A stretch of DNA of 64,000 nucleotides from Periconia sp. R9002 (GCA_023627715.1 JAMAHW010000023.1:62001-126000); one strand, 5' to 3'; positions 45,739 through 56,573 are shown, counted from the stretch's first letter. Notes: generated by a model from the sequence alone, not told the origin. Numbers and translations are program-made.

Positions 45739-47434
45739 GGTCTTGAAGGCATGCAACGCACATGGGGCAAGTCTGCATAGTCCATCGGGTCGAATCAAAC
45801 AGAATTTGAGGATGGTTTTCTCTGCACGGAAGAAGATCTTCCACAACCAGGGAATTCCGGGTCTGTAGCTCTACATGTACGTCAATGATTGAGAATTCGA
45901 TTCAAGTCCATACATGTACACTATCCAACGTTGGATCATCGCGAAACTACATATATCACACACACACACTATATCATACAAATAACCCCACCACACTCCC
46001 CCGGCATCCCTAGACCCCCCCTCCCTACTCCCCCACTTTTCACCCCCCACAAAGGCACTATTTCTTCCATCTCCCCCCAAAACTAAATTATACCGCTGTG
46101 ATTGATTGATGACACCAGATCGATTTTTGCGAGAGAGTAGAAACCACTTTTTTTATCCCCCCTTCCCCCAAACTATGTAGACATCCCTTCCTTCTCTTCC
46201 CTTTTCTTTTTTCTGAATCTGGATATTGACTGACAATATGTGGGGATGTGAAACGTAGTAATAATACTCTATTATGTATGGAATGGTGGGATGGTGTGAG
46301 GAGTAAGGGGGGGGGGGGTTGGGGTTGGGGTTGGAATTGGTCGGTATGGCATGGTATGCACGGATTCGGAAGTAGATATCCCGTTCCAGAGGTGACTTCA
46401 AAGCTAAATGGTACGGTTTGGATCCATACGTTCTTGGACGTTTAACATCGATGAGGATTTCGTGTTGAAGGGAGTTGGTCACGTGACGTACATGAATCAC
46501 CATAGGTACGGAATAAGACGCTCGTATAATTTGCCTAAAATTTATATGCAGCCTCGCGCGTATCTTATGTATGCTCTCGACGCTCCGAGTACTGACAGAC
46601 GTGGTGGTATGTACTTTGGGTAAGATGCTGGTAGATTCGAAACACGGAAAAAGTGTGCCTGAGGTTCGTTCGTTAGGTATCCTAGCGCCTCCTCCATCCA
46701 TGCCGAGATGTCTAATCTCCATCTCTTCATTTTCTCCTATTACAGACCTCTTTCAGCATTTAACTCGTATTGCCACCCATTGCACCTACGTGGCAGATCG
46801 CCTACACATAAATTTAGTCCAGACCTTCAACATTCATACATACGTATGTACGTGTGAATGTTTGAACTAAGTGTATTGGATGGCGAAAATAAAGCAGGAC
46901 TGCGCCTTTTGGTTGTGCTTTTTAAACTATTGAAAGGAGAGGGACCGCCTTGGAAGCGAACGCGGAAAGGATCCCGACTGATTACGTGGTCTCCCGGTAG
47001 GGGCAGTGCAGTGGTGTGGTCATCACGAAACCAGCGATCGGACCTCGACTGGGTCCTATTTTTGCCTTCTCGCTACTTATATACGTCTATCTCTCTGGTT
47101 GCCCTCAGACGGAGGAATTCTTTTTGGATTATATAGTTTGGTTTGCTTTTGTTTGCTTTACTTATTTTTCAAATTGCAGTGTTCTTTTTTTGAGCTAAGG
47201 CGATCACTGCGGATCAAAAACGCCACGCTCACAGCCTCAGCCTCCTCCTTACGCGGGGAATCTCACGGACCTTTTCGTTATAGCGAACAGCTTGCTTTTC
47301 TAGAACTCTCGGTTGTTTCTTTTTGCTCTTGCTCGCTCGCAACCAACTCAGTTCCGCACTTCTATTTACAACCCTGGGAATCGGAACTTGTACACCAAAC
47401 TCCAACGTTCGCTACATACATTTTTTTCAGCATC
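45739..47434. other. Intergenic, 1.7 kb
   Basis: No supported gene. Holds a G-rich run at 46307-46334 (listed separately), a palindromic GTCACGTGAC at 46478-46487 and a (CA)n stretch near 45957. The 200 bases before the next ATG are T- and C-rich leader. Confidence 0.6.
46307..46334 (+). other. Candidate G-quadruplex, G12 plus TTGGGG repeats
   Basis: Twelve consecutive G followed by TT GGGG TT GGGG TT GG, four closely spaced G tracts on the plus strand in the intergenic space between the BTB gene and the gene at 47435. Confidence 0.6.
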
Positions 47435-48487
47435 ATGTCTTCCTGCTGCCGCACCTGCGACCACAGGAATCACGCCTTAGCGACCAACAGCACGGCTGAA
47501 ACACTCCTCGATGTATGCCTCATTACACTCACTTTCAAATCAGAGGTCGCGCAAACGAACAGGATAATATATGTCCCACTCAACACCATGCTCAACAACA
47601 TCACCGACGCCGCCGAATCAACTTCACATCCCAGCATCTTCACCATTTGGTCGCCCTGCCTCTCGGATCCCAGGACGGCCGTCATCCTCACCACCGCTGG
47701 GGAAGCTATCAAGAACCAGACCTCACCCATCTTTGAACCCGTGCTACCACATCTTTCGACCATGCCGAGCGTTCAGCATGTCTTGCTCGACCCCTCGGTC
47801 ATTTCGCTTGCCGCGTCGTCGCCAGAGCAGAGAATAGCGTCCGACATTACCATCTTGCGAGCGCCGAATCCAAGCGTGGCGGGCGCGATCGGAAGGCAGT
47901 TTGGATGGAATCCGAAACGATCGGCGTTATCGTCGCAAGTGGGTGTTGGAGCGCCCGGGGGGGCTTTCAGTCGACCTGGCGACCTTTTCCGCGACTTTTG
48001 GGCGTGGGCAGAGTTGAACTCCGGGGACCCGATATCGCCATCCAGTTCATCGGCCGGTAGCGGGTATGAGAGCTCGGGAGCACGACCGGGCCTGATCAGC
48101 ACGAATTCCGAAGAGAAGAACATGTCGCTGTTCTGGGCCGAAGATGACGAGCGGCGTAACATGGAGGACGAAACCCTCATCATGATCTTTCAGTGGAACA
48201 GCCACCTCGATGCCGACCGCTTCAAGCACCCGCTGCAGAAGAGCCTCGGGCAGAACTTGACAGAGGTCAGCAGTGACCTGTGGGAGCGACAGGTGGCTCA
48301 TCCTATCCGCCAACTCCAAGGCATCGGCGCAAAGGCAGAAACATACAAGTTGGACCTGAGAGCCGTGGAGCCGCGCATAGATACCGGGCGCTTAGTGCCT
48401 AGAGACCGTGGGCCCGTGGGGACCAGGCGATTGAGCACCATGGCTTCGGGTTTGGGCGAGAGAGTCTCTGGTCTGTGGAGTCGGTAG
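47435..48487 (+). CDS. Uncharacterised protein, possible dimeric alpha/beta-barrel type
   Basis: Single exon, 350 aa, starting MSSCCRTCDHRNHAL (TTCAGCATCATG context). Two halves show a similar pattern of a strand followed by a helix: LDVCLITLTFKSE near residue 28 and LIMIFQWNSHLDADRFKHPLQKSL near 240, as in stress-responsive A/B barrel (EthD/ABM-like) proteins, but I cannot prove the fold. The middle (about 175-225) is Ser/Gly-rich and disordered. The end is basic and Ser-containing (RRLSTMASGLGERVSGLWSR). Cys4 at the start (CCxxC) is notable. No catalytic motif recognised; a soluble cytosolic or nuclear protein is likely. Function unknown. Confidence 0.75.
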   Translation: MSSCCRTCDHRNHALATNSTAETLLDVCLITLTFKSEVAQTNRIIYVPLNTMLNNITDAAESTSHPSIFTIWSPCLSDPRTAVILTTAGEAIKNQTSPIFEPVLPHLSTMPSVQHVLLDPSVISLAASSPEQRIASDITILRAPNPSVAGAIGRQFGWNPKRSALSSQVGVGAPGGAFSRPGDLFRDFWAWAELNSGDPISPSSSSAGSGYESSGARPGLISTNSEEKNMSLFWAEDDERRNMEDETLIMIFQWNSHLDADRFKHPLQKSLGQNLTEVSSDLWERQVAHPIRQLQGIGAKAETYKLDLRAVEPRIDTGRLVPRDRGPVGTRRLSTMASGLGERVSGLWSR

Positions 48488-50058
48488 TGGAGCAAGAAAG
48501 TGGGGGATTGTCAGTCCAAGAAAACCGTTTGTCTGTGCATATCATAATCGTAATTACATCGATGATGTAGTTGGGTGTGGATGGGGGTGGACCGAGGTCG
48601 GAGTCGCCGTTTTAGGCGTGCATTCTTCGAAGCGTTTATGCGACCACGATTTTCTCAATGTAGTAATAGGTACCTATAAGACGGGTAGATTAGATTGCCA
48701 ATGAAGGCTAGTCATGATTCCAATGGAGAAATTTAGTCTTTTTTGCAATGCATGCATTCTTCTTAGGGGGGGATCTACGACTACGGTGCCGCGGTTGTCA
48801 GCAAAGCGTTTGTTGGACTAAATTGGTACAATGGCAATCGCCAGGCTTGGATGGATGGGGGCGGTGATTTGGATGTCTCGTTCAGCATAAAAGAGGACGC
48901 CTAAAGAGTAATCTGTGCATTTTCGTATTGAACGAGCAGCAAACGAGCGAGCGGCGCAGACAATCCTACTGTAGGATTGATTCGCTCATAACGCCCAGTT
49001 ACTCACACGTGCCTGCTCAACTACGCCCTTTTTTTCAAGAATGAAGACTCATTGTTCAGGTTTGTTGATGCAAAATGTGTTCTGCTGCCTGCAATTTTTT
49101 CTCCAACCGGATATAATAGGTTGGTTTTTTTGGGCAGTGAAGTCCGTAGGCCGGGAGCCCGGCACGCGACATGGCCTCAGTGCATAACTGCGATCGTAAT
49201 ACCAGCAAGTGAGTAAAGCAGGTGGTCCCTTGAATCCGCCTTACGAATGACGACAAATTCGCGGACGAAAAAGCAGCTGAAGAAGAGAAAAGAGGAGAGA
49301 GGATTTTTTTTTTTCTCCGAAATTTCTTCAACGTCACCGTGGGATGGATAATGGCGCAGTTGCACCGAGGCCAGTGACAAAGGAGAGCGAGAGACGGAAA
49401 TTGCACATTGGCATTGCGAGATCCAACATACATGATTGTCAGACGTTTAAACAAAGCATGCATGTACTATGTAGCATTCAAAGCATGCGGCTCTTTCGTA
49501 GTCCCCGAGCGAGTGGTTCCTAGGACACGAACGGAGCTTGGGATGGCGCACCGCCACTTGTGGCGCGCATAAATTTCGCTAGTGGGGGCCCTATTTCATT
49601 GGCTGCCGCCCTTTACTTTGCGTTGCCCGTCGCGCTGTCCGCAGCCCTCGTCAGCTGAACATGGCCAGCATCGTACCTCTGCATTTCTTGACATCCACTC
49701 CTTTGGGAGCTCTTTGCGACTTACGTCTTGTCATCGGCAGCTGCCGAGGCGCTGCTCCACGAATTGGACTCGCTTGCCTGGAGACGGTTAAGGCATGCAT
49801 TCCTTTAGGCGTCTTGTGGAGCCTCTCCAAGGTAGTAGGTAGTAGGTCGTAGCTGGCACGGTCCAAAAAGCACTGGTCGACGACATTTGCTACCTGTGGC
49901 TCATGCGGTGGTGACTCTGCATGTGTGGACTACTTTCCAATGCGACTCTAATGGGCGTTGTGCGGCGCTGGTCGGAAAGGGTGGTGGGGGGTTTGCTATA
50001 TAGAATGGACGTCTACGCTTGAGCAAAGCGGTATCCAACCCATGTGATATTCTTCAAG
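48488..50058. other. Intergenic, 1.6 kb
   Basis: No supported gene. A TATATA box at 49997-50002 sits 57 bp before the next start codon. Confidence 0.55.
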
Positions 50059-51064
50059 ATGGCAAGCCCACAATACAGAAACTCTTCACCAATCCAACCA
50101 CATGCTCGCTCCCCTCGAAGACATTCGGCACAGGCAGACTCGAAAAGAGTCAATGAAAGAGAGGTAGTTCAAGGACGACTGTTTTGGTTGCCTCCGAAAG
50201 AGGAACTACATCCAAGAGCAGTGCGTCGAGCCCATGGAAAAGGCGCCGTAGAAGAAGGTATATACAATCATCCAATTGTGGTCATATCCAGACCAGCGGG
50301 CGAGAGTCATATTGTTCACTTCCAAATTGTAAGTCTAAACTACACACTCCAACATGAATACACACTGACCTATATCTCAGATCACTTCCTTCCAAGGCAA
50401 GAGGCTGCATGAGATATACTCCAAATCCAACGAGTTCCATGCCAGCCGACGTTCGTGGTACCTTCCCATTTCCCCCTCACCAGACCATCCAGACGCCGCA
50501 TCTAAGAAGACGAGGAAACGATTCCCCACTCTAGACCTGGCCGACGGAGCTCTCCTCCGATGGGACTCCTACGCCAATCTGCGGCACCTCTACAAGATTG
50601 ACTGGAAGTATCTCAGGGCCTATGTCAACCCGGACACTCCCGGCCAGGACGATTTCCGCTTTGATCGTGATTCCATGGTCCGCCTGTTGGCGAAGACAAA
50701 AGTGCTCACAAACTACGAGCCCGGGCCTCAATACTCGCCGGAGAGAAGGCCCGTATCGAGATTAGAATTTTCAAATAGCAAGCGACCCGAACGAAGAGAG
50801 TCTGTACCCCCTTCACCAAAGTCTGATACAGACTTGGCGTCGTCTCCCGTATCCTCTGAATATTCAGAACCATCTCCCACCGCTCCGTCGGATTTTGGCA
50901 GGTTGATTGAAGACGAAGAGCGGAATACTGTCATACCGCCCAAAGCTCCTCCCGATAGACGGACGTGTGTTCGGGATGCGTTGCGGTGGCTGCTACAGTG
51001 GCCGTGGATTCTGATCAGATTTTGTGTGAGGCTTCTTAGAGTTAATCGGCGGAACAGAGTGTGA
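50059..51064 (+). CDS. Uncharacterised fungal protein with a small beta-rich domain
   Basis: Two exons: 50059-50328 and 50381-51064, 52-nt intron (GTAAGT, CTCAG), 317 aa. A conserved-looking region spans about residues 38-195: GRLFWLPPKEELHP, GIYNHPIVVISR, VHFQIITSFQGKRL, then LRWDSYANLRHLYKIDWKYLRAY. The strand pattern G-x-F-W-L-P ... HPIVVIS ... ITSF resembles the small SH3-like barrel of PemK-like proteins, also seen in several fungal families of unknown function. No catalytic residues are evident and I do not propose RNase activity. Residues 200-285 are disordered, and the C-terminus (LRWLLQWPWILIRFCVRLLRVNRRN) is hydrophobic and basic, a possible membrane-binding helix. Function unknown. 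Confidence 0.78.
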
Positions 51065-51681
51065 AGCATAACTTGTAGATTAGCATCATTATTGGTGTTT
51101 GGTGTTTCAATCAAATCATCAGTTGCATAACAAATTAGCACCCGTTTCTAGTCGGGTGAAAAAAAGTTGCCCAAGCTCCACATCGAAGTATCGTCAGTGA
51201 AGACGCAAGTCACCTCTATCGATCGTTTCAAACATCGCGTGAACAGTTACCCAAAACAGTAGACATGTCAACTTACTCTTATATGGGGCTAGCGTCGATC
51301 TTAGTGTATCCAGAAATACCACCAGAGACACGGCAATGACAACCTCATCCAAACAAATCGCACCGAATTCCTGTTTCCTTCACATCGTGCATGAATATAT
51401 TGACAACTACTTACTCATTAACTGATTTGAAAGCAAAGCCCGCTCGAGAAAGCGTCTTGGTATTGCTTCAAGTTCCGTTGATCACTGCGAAAGGGCGTGG
51501 CGGGGTATTTCTCAGTGTCCGGAATAAACTTCGGAGTAGTCGACTACTGACTTCACGACTACAATATCATCCGGGCCCAAAGATATAAGACTCTGGGGAA
51601 ATACCACCATTGGAGCTCATCAAAACCCTCACAGCCTCTCTTATCCCACTGAAGAAATACTCTGATCTACAGTCCTCAATC
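51065..51681. other. Intergenic, 617 bp
   Basis: No supported gene and no clear element. Contains the 3' end of the preceding gene and the promoter of the NmrA-like gene. Confidence 0.5.
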
Positions 51682-52575
51682 ATGTCTATCAAGAATGTCG
51701 CTTTGATAGGTGGTACGGGAACCCTGGGCGCCCCTGTTCTCAAGGCCTTGAAAGCGTCGTCGTTCAACATCAGCGTTCTCAACCGCGAATCTTCCAAGTC
51801 AACATACCCCGACGTTAACGTAATTACCGTTCCGGACGATCTCGATGTCTCCCGTCTCACGGATCTGTTTAAACAAAATTCCATCGATGCTCTCGTCATT
51901 ACAATCGCGGGATCTCGTGTCGAGCAGCAGAAGAAACTCATCGAAGCTGCTTTCAACGCCGGCGTACAGCGTGTCTTTCCTGCGGACTTTGGAAGCTGCG
52001 ACTCGGCCGATGAAAAAACGAATGAGATTTTGCCTCTGATGGCGGGCAAGAAGGCTATCCGTGACTACCTAATCTCTCTCGAGGGGAAAGGCAAATTGAC
52101 ATGGACCAGTCTGATTACCGCGCATTTCTTCGACTGGGGTTTCACTAATCTTCTGCTGAAGTTTGATGTCAAGGGGCGAAAGGCATACATTGTTGATGGC
52201 GGCGACATCAAGTTCAGCGGGTCGACCCTCGATTTCATTGGGGAAGCCGTGGTCAGGATCCTCGAGCGCCCGAACGAGACGGCGAACAAGCTCTTGTACA
52301 TCCACAGCCACCATGTCACACAGAACGAGATCCTCGAGGTACTGGAAAAGGTCACAGGCACTCAGTTCGAGAAGATCCACCAGAGCAGCGAGGAGCAATT
52401 GAAGGAAGCACGGCCCAAGATGTTGGCGGGCGATCATGATGCCGGCGAGGAAGTCGTGGCAGTGTGGGGAATCGTAGCAGCGGACTGGTCGAACCGCAAG
52501 GGCTTTGCGAATGACTTGTTAGGGTTGAAGATGCTGGATCTCGAGGAGACGATTCGGAAAGCCATCGGTGCGTGA
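51682..52575 (+). CDS. NmrA-like / isoflavone reductase-type NAD(P)-binding protein
   Basis: Single exon, 297 aa. Start ATG 51682 (AATCATGTCT) begins MSIKNVALIGGTGTLGAPVL, a Rossmann GGxGxxG dinucleotide site directly at the N-terminus, so no residues are missing. The NmrA/PCBER pattern continues with SVLNRESSKS (cofactor phosphate region), VITIAGSRVEQQKKLIEAAFNAGVQRVFPADFGS and TWTSLITAHFFDWGF. An Asp-Phe-Gly after VFPA is typical of isoflavone reductase-like oxidoreductases (CipA-like in fungi). It may reduce a phenylpropanoid-like substrate or act as a redox sensor (NmrA regulates GATA factors in fungi). Substrate unknown. Its neighbours show no pathway link. Confidence 0.9.
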   Translation: MSIKNVALIGGTGTLGAPVLKALKASSFNISVLNRESSKSTYPDVNVITVPDDLDVSRLTDLFKQNSIDALVITIAGSRVEQQKKLIEAAFNAGVQRVFPADFGSCDSADEKTNEILPLMAGKKAIRDYLISLEGKGKLTWTSLITAHFFDWGFTNLLLKFDVKGRKAYIVDGGDIKFSGSTLDFIGEAVVRILERPNETANKLLYIHSHHVTQNEILEVLEKVTGTQFEKIHQSSEEQLKEARPKMLAGDHDAGEEVVAVWGIVAADWSNRKGFANDLLGLKMLDLEETIRKAIGA

Positions 52576-53116
52576 GCGGCATCGCGGAGGCCGACGTACG
52601 ACCGTAAACGCCCGAACAAATGTTCAAGTGGATAGTCTGATCACATCATGCATTAGAATACTGCAATTTAGCATCGTCTACATCGAAATTCTGAGGATGT
52701 ATCAAGTGTGGTGTTCCCTGTGGCCAACCAGCAGATGGGCTCGGCAATTGTCGATTAGTGAACACGATTTTGTGATTAGTTTCGCACGACGGTGCGAGCA
52801 TCGCATACGTCCAACCATGGACACCACACAACTAGGCAACTAGGTCGCAACTTCGCCATACTTTCAGCTTTCCAGTATACGTCCGTAGCTCTCAATTAAT
52901 CACATCTTGAACCATGTCTAGTATACGTTATCCACACACCTCCACAATAGTCCTCGTACGAACGTATTCACAATGCTACCACGCTCAAAACAAACCGAAC
53001 ATATAAAGTCCATCCCATTTCCACCTCTATCTGAATCAAAACAAGCAACTATTCATACCAGACTCTCCTCATTCATACCTCTTCATAACTCATACCAAAT
53101 CTTCTAAACCACCAAC
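52576..53116. promoter_or_regulatory. NmrA-like 3' flank and tautomerase promoter
   Basis: 541 bp. A TATAAA box lies at 53002-53007, about 110 bp before the tautomerase start codon. No coding frame. Confidence 0.5.
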
Positions 53117-53891
53117 ATGCCATTGTGGGCAATCTACCACCCTCCTTCCACCTTCGCCAGCGACGCCGAGAAATCCGCGCTCGCGGCCTCTATTACTGAA
53201 GGTATGTCCTTATCATACCAGTATTTTATACTATTAGATATTCATTCGCTCTCCCATTACTTCCTAAGCATGAGCTAACAAAAAAAAAGTCTACACCGCC
53301 ATCGGTCTACCAAAATGTACATGCGTCCGCGACCAAACCTTCCACTGCCCAAAAACACAACAAACAACTTGGACTCTTCATATCTAGACTCTCACTTTCA
53401 TCACACAAACTAACCCCAAAACAGTCTACGTAGTCGTCCACTTCATCCCCGTCCCCCCATCCTCCTTCTACGTGGGCGCCATCCCACGTCCAAGCCCGAA
53501 CCTCGCGTCGAACGGGCCGAGCGCGGATTCTTCCGTCCCGTTTATACGCATCACGATTCAGAATATTGCGAGGAAGCTGTAAGTTTCTCTTTATCCTCCA
53601 CCCCATCCCTTTCATCCCTTCCTCTTCCCCCCACGACTGCAGCGAAGGAAAGAAAGATGATGTTGAGCTAATAACCTCACTAGTGAAACCGCCGCTCAAA
53701 CCGCCAGCTTCCTCGGCCGCGTCGACGCGGCGTTGAAACCGCATATCGAGGATAGAGGGTTCGATTGGGAGTACAGTGTTCTGGAGACGTCGCGGGATCT
53801 GTGGAAGGTGAATGGGCTTGTGCCGCCGATGCCAGGGACGCAGGGGGATGAACTGTGGAGGAAGGAGAATAGGGCTGTGAAGTTTGAGTGA
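53117..53891 (+). CDS. Tautomerase superfamily protein, cis-CaaD-like
   Basis: Four exons: 53117-53201, 53290-53316 (27 nt), 53425-53578, 53684-53891; 157 aa. Introns are 88, 108 and 105 nt, longer than others here. The protein starts MPLWAIYHPP, so removal of Met leaves the N-terminal proline that is the catalytic base of this superfamily. Further family features: TEVYTAIGLPKFYVVVHFIPV (the short exon joins here) and VPFIRITIQNIARKL (conserved Arg and hydrophobic strand). The C-terminal Trp/Glu segment (YSVLETSRDLWKVNGLVPP) fits the fungal Tautomerase_3 group. Related bacterial enzymes dehalogenate cis-3-chloroacrylate; the natural fungal substrate is unknown. Too split and short for simple frame-finding; I found it by joining exons. 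Confidence 0.87.
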
Positions 53892-54111
53892 GGGGGTGTT
53901 TTGTTGATGAGGGGAAGGGAGAGTGGGGATGGGGGTAAGTGGTGAGGAGGAAGTGGGGACATTCTTTATAAATGGGATAGACGTTTTTTTTTGTTTGCGA
54001 TTTTTTTGGTTAGAGTCTACGTGAAGTCTCCCTTAAAAATTACCCTCCAAACCCACGAACAGAAGAAAAAAGTAGAGAAGAGAAGAGAAGAGTAGAGAGA
54101 CGTGAAGAGAA
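53892..54111. other. Convergent intergenic, 220 bp
   Basis: Short gap between two genes transcribed toward each other; the 3' UTRs probably overlap or abut. GGGGATGGGGG and AGAGAAGAGAAG purine runs occur. Confidence 0.5.
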
Positions 54112-55590
54112 TCACATGACGACACAGCCCCCCCTAATCTTCCCAAACTTACCCTTCTTAACTTTCTCCCCAACCACCCCCTCATTCTTCTCAACTTTGT
54201 TCCCCTTCCCCTTCGCCTTCCCTTTTCCCTCTCCCTCTCCACGCCCCACAAACACCACCCCTTCCTCTCTAACAAGCTTCTCCTGCGCCTTTTCCCAAAA
54301 CTCAACCTCCATCTCGCGGTCCTTACGTACCTCCTCGCACCACGCTTCCCACACAGCACCACCCTCGCTCTTCCTGCTCTGTATGCGTTCTTCGGCTGCC
54401 TCGACGTCGTTGCGCGCGCAGCCCGGACACAGTGTGGGGAGAGGTGTGAGGCCAGATGGGCGCGGTGTGTGGTACAGGAGGTAGAGTTTGTTGTCGAAGG
54501 GCGAGAACCATTGGCTGTTGCATTCTTTACGAGTACAGGGGCGCGGCGTATACCGCCAGTCCCAGGCTTCATCATCGTGGTCGGTTTCGGTATGAGGAGA
54601 TGTTGCGGGGGCTTTCCCTTTTTGTTGCGTACCGCCAGTCCCCGCGGCCTTGAGCACTTTTTTCTTTTGTTTTGCGGTGAGGGATTCGAATTCTAGGGCA
54701 CGTTCCTGGCGATATTGGTCTTTCCAGAGTTCAAACTCGACGGCGATTTGGCCAAGGGTTTTGCGGCCTGCGTTCTGACGCATGGATTCAAAGGTCTGCT
54801 TTACCTTGTCGTTTGCGAGCTTCAGTTCTCGATTTGCGCACCTTGCGCAGAAGCCCTTCTTGCGGACGAGTTGGTGCGGTTGTTGGGGTAGGTAAAATGT
54901 TGGTCCCAAGAGCGATGATGTGTATAATTTGTTGCAGGATGGTGCTACGCATGGAATGTAGTGCTCGAGTGGGTTGTATTGAGACGGCGGTTGAGAGGGT
55001 GAGGGGGGTGTGGGATTTGAATAGAGCACTGCTGGGGCTGACGCTGTGGATTGGTGAGATGTCACCCGTGGAGTGGGCATCCGTGATTGTGATGAGTAGT
55101 ATCTTTGTGAGACTGGTGATGTACGGTCGGTCCCATTTCTCGAAATCTTTGCCGGTACGGAAAAGCGTTTAGGCGTCATTGGCCGCATTCGTATGCTCGT
55201 TTGTGTGCTCGATATGGCATGGTAGTTGGTCTTGTCAAAAGTGTTTGGTGTGAACCTCATTCCTTCGCCGGATGGTCTCGATGGTAGAGGCCAGTCCTTG
55301 GGGGAAGGGGGAGGTATACGGGATGCTAGATCAAGCATATCTGGTGGTCTCTCAGGGAGGGAGAATCTCACTCCTAGGCTCGGAGAAGATTTGTGAGTTT
55401 TCAAGGCCGATTTTAGTGGTCGTTTGTTTTCAGGACTTGATGCCGACGTTGTAGACTTGATGGATGATTTGCTCGACTGAGGTGCAGAAGAGGGAGGAGT
55501 CGCATAAGGAGAGGCAGACTCGCTCGACCGACGAGCCAAATCAGTCTCATTAAAGTCGGACTCGACCGACGAATTGCTAGAAGAATGCAT
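54112..55590 (-). CDS. Cys-pair (zinc-binding-like) protein with a CaaX tail
   Basis: Single exon, 492 aa, ATG at 55590 (upstream frame lacks a better ATG). N-terminal 215 residues are Ser/Pro-rich, disordered, with SPSLGVRFSLPERPPDML. Two Cys-pair blocks follow: CVAPSCNKLY ... KKGFCARCANREL (about 233-275) and PCTRKECNSQW ... LCPGCARND (about 365-410), each C-x4-C with C-x2-C, resembling two treble-clef or zinc-ribbon-like sites, with Trp/Glu/Gln helical linkers between. After an acidic helical stretch the end is Gly/Lys-rich and highly basic and finishes FGKIRGGCVVM. CVVM is a CaaX box; M at the end favours farnesyl transfer, and the basic run would reinforce membrane binding. No homologous named family recalled; a membrane-anchored adaptor is the best guess. 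Confidence 0.85.
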   Translation of the reverse strand: MHSSSNSSVESDFNETDLARRSSESASPYATPPSSAPQSSKSSIKSTTSASSPENKRPLKSALKTHKSSPSLGVRFSLPERPPDMLDLASRIPPPSPKDWPLPSRPSGEGMRFTPNTFDKTNYHAISSTQTSIRMRPMTPKRFSVPAKISRNGTDRTSPVSQRYYSSQSRMPTPRVTSHQSTASAPAVLYSNPTPPSPSQPPSQYNPLEHYIPCVAPSCNKLYTSSLLGPTFYLPQQPHQLVRKKGFCARCANRELKLANDKVKQTFESMRQNAGRKTLGQIAVEFELWKDQYRQERALEFESLTAKQKKKVLKAAGTGGTQQKGKAPATSPHTETDHDDEAWDWRYTPRPCTRKECNSQWFSPFDNKLYLLYHTPRPSGLTPLPTLCPGCARNDVEAAEERIQSRKSEGGAVWEAWCEEVRKDREMEVEFWEKAQEKLVREEGVVFVGRGEGEGKGKAKGKGNKVEKNEGVVGEKVKKGKFGKIRGGCVVM

Positions 55591-56573
55591 GACCCTTGGA
55601 TATACTTGAGACGTGGTGTGGGGATGTGCAGGGATTATACCTGCCAAAACGCCAATGTCTATTTTAGGAAATAGGAGACAAAAGTAGGCGGACAATGAAG
55701 ACACCAACGAGTTTGAAGCGAAGAGTGTCTATACTTTTGTAACCTCGACCTGGCTTAGATGCAGAAGTGCTGTGAAGTAATGAGGCAAATCAGGGTCCAA
55801 GTCCAAGCTCAAAGCCGATCTGTTTCGCGAATTTATGACCGCAGGTAAGCCTTGAACGACAACATTGAACTGTCCGAGGTAAGAGTCAGGGGCAAGGGCA
55901 GCATTCTTCATTTAACCAAAGGAAGGAGAAGGAGAAAGACGGTCGGTGGAGGGGACCCATTAAAAATACAAAAGTTTGCCAGACAATGTGGCAGCCTTTC
56001 TTGAAGGAATAGCCCGAGCTGAGTTACAGCCTCAAACCATCACTCAGCTCTTTCGCTAATGGGCGCGTAGATGTGGGCCACGCATCTAATACGATTCGTA
56101 AAGAGGGTCTGATTAGGGTTGGGGGCTCGTATTCTCTATTTTAGCCCCCGCATCCTCCACTTTGACTGCTGTTGACTAAGTAGTGACCAGTACTCGCCAA
56201 CGCTTCGACGAATTTTGACCCCACTCGATGAAAACAGAGCGCTGCTCCGAGGCTTTGACGTTGAATACCCCACTAACACGTTCGAATTCTTCACTGTTGC
56301 ACGTTGACGCTGTCGAGAGCCCATGGGACATGAGGTCGCCAAGATTGGCTTGTGGTGTAGTACAGCGAGTGGCTGATTGCGCCATCGCTACCTCAAAACT
56401 AATGCGGAGTGAAAAGCAAAGTGCTTCGGAGCGCCTCAATATGCCACACATGTGTGATTGCTTGATTTATTGATGGTTATACATCTCCGGCCGCATATAC
56501 GTTCTTGAAGCATAATTCAAAAGAAAGTTAATATACTGTATCTTACAAACTGGATTGCTCATGGCAGAAGCCT
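55591..56573. other. Intergenic, 983 bp
   Basis: Between the start of the CaaX gene and the 3' end of PCS60, both on the minus strand. It holds the CaaX-gene promoter and the PCS60 3' UTR. No supported gene. Confidence 0.55.

Noticed and set aside
46307..46334. Telomere-like TTGGGG repeats
   Set aside because: Only two full units, interior of the window; filamentous ascomycetes use TTAGGG.
46153..46722. 189-residue minus-strand frame
   Set aside because: Spans low-complexity and G-run DNA, no introns or motifs.
49582..49866. Overlapping short frames on both strands
   Set aside because: About 60-70 residues each, mutually antisense, without motif or promoter support.
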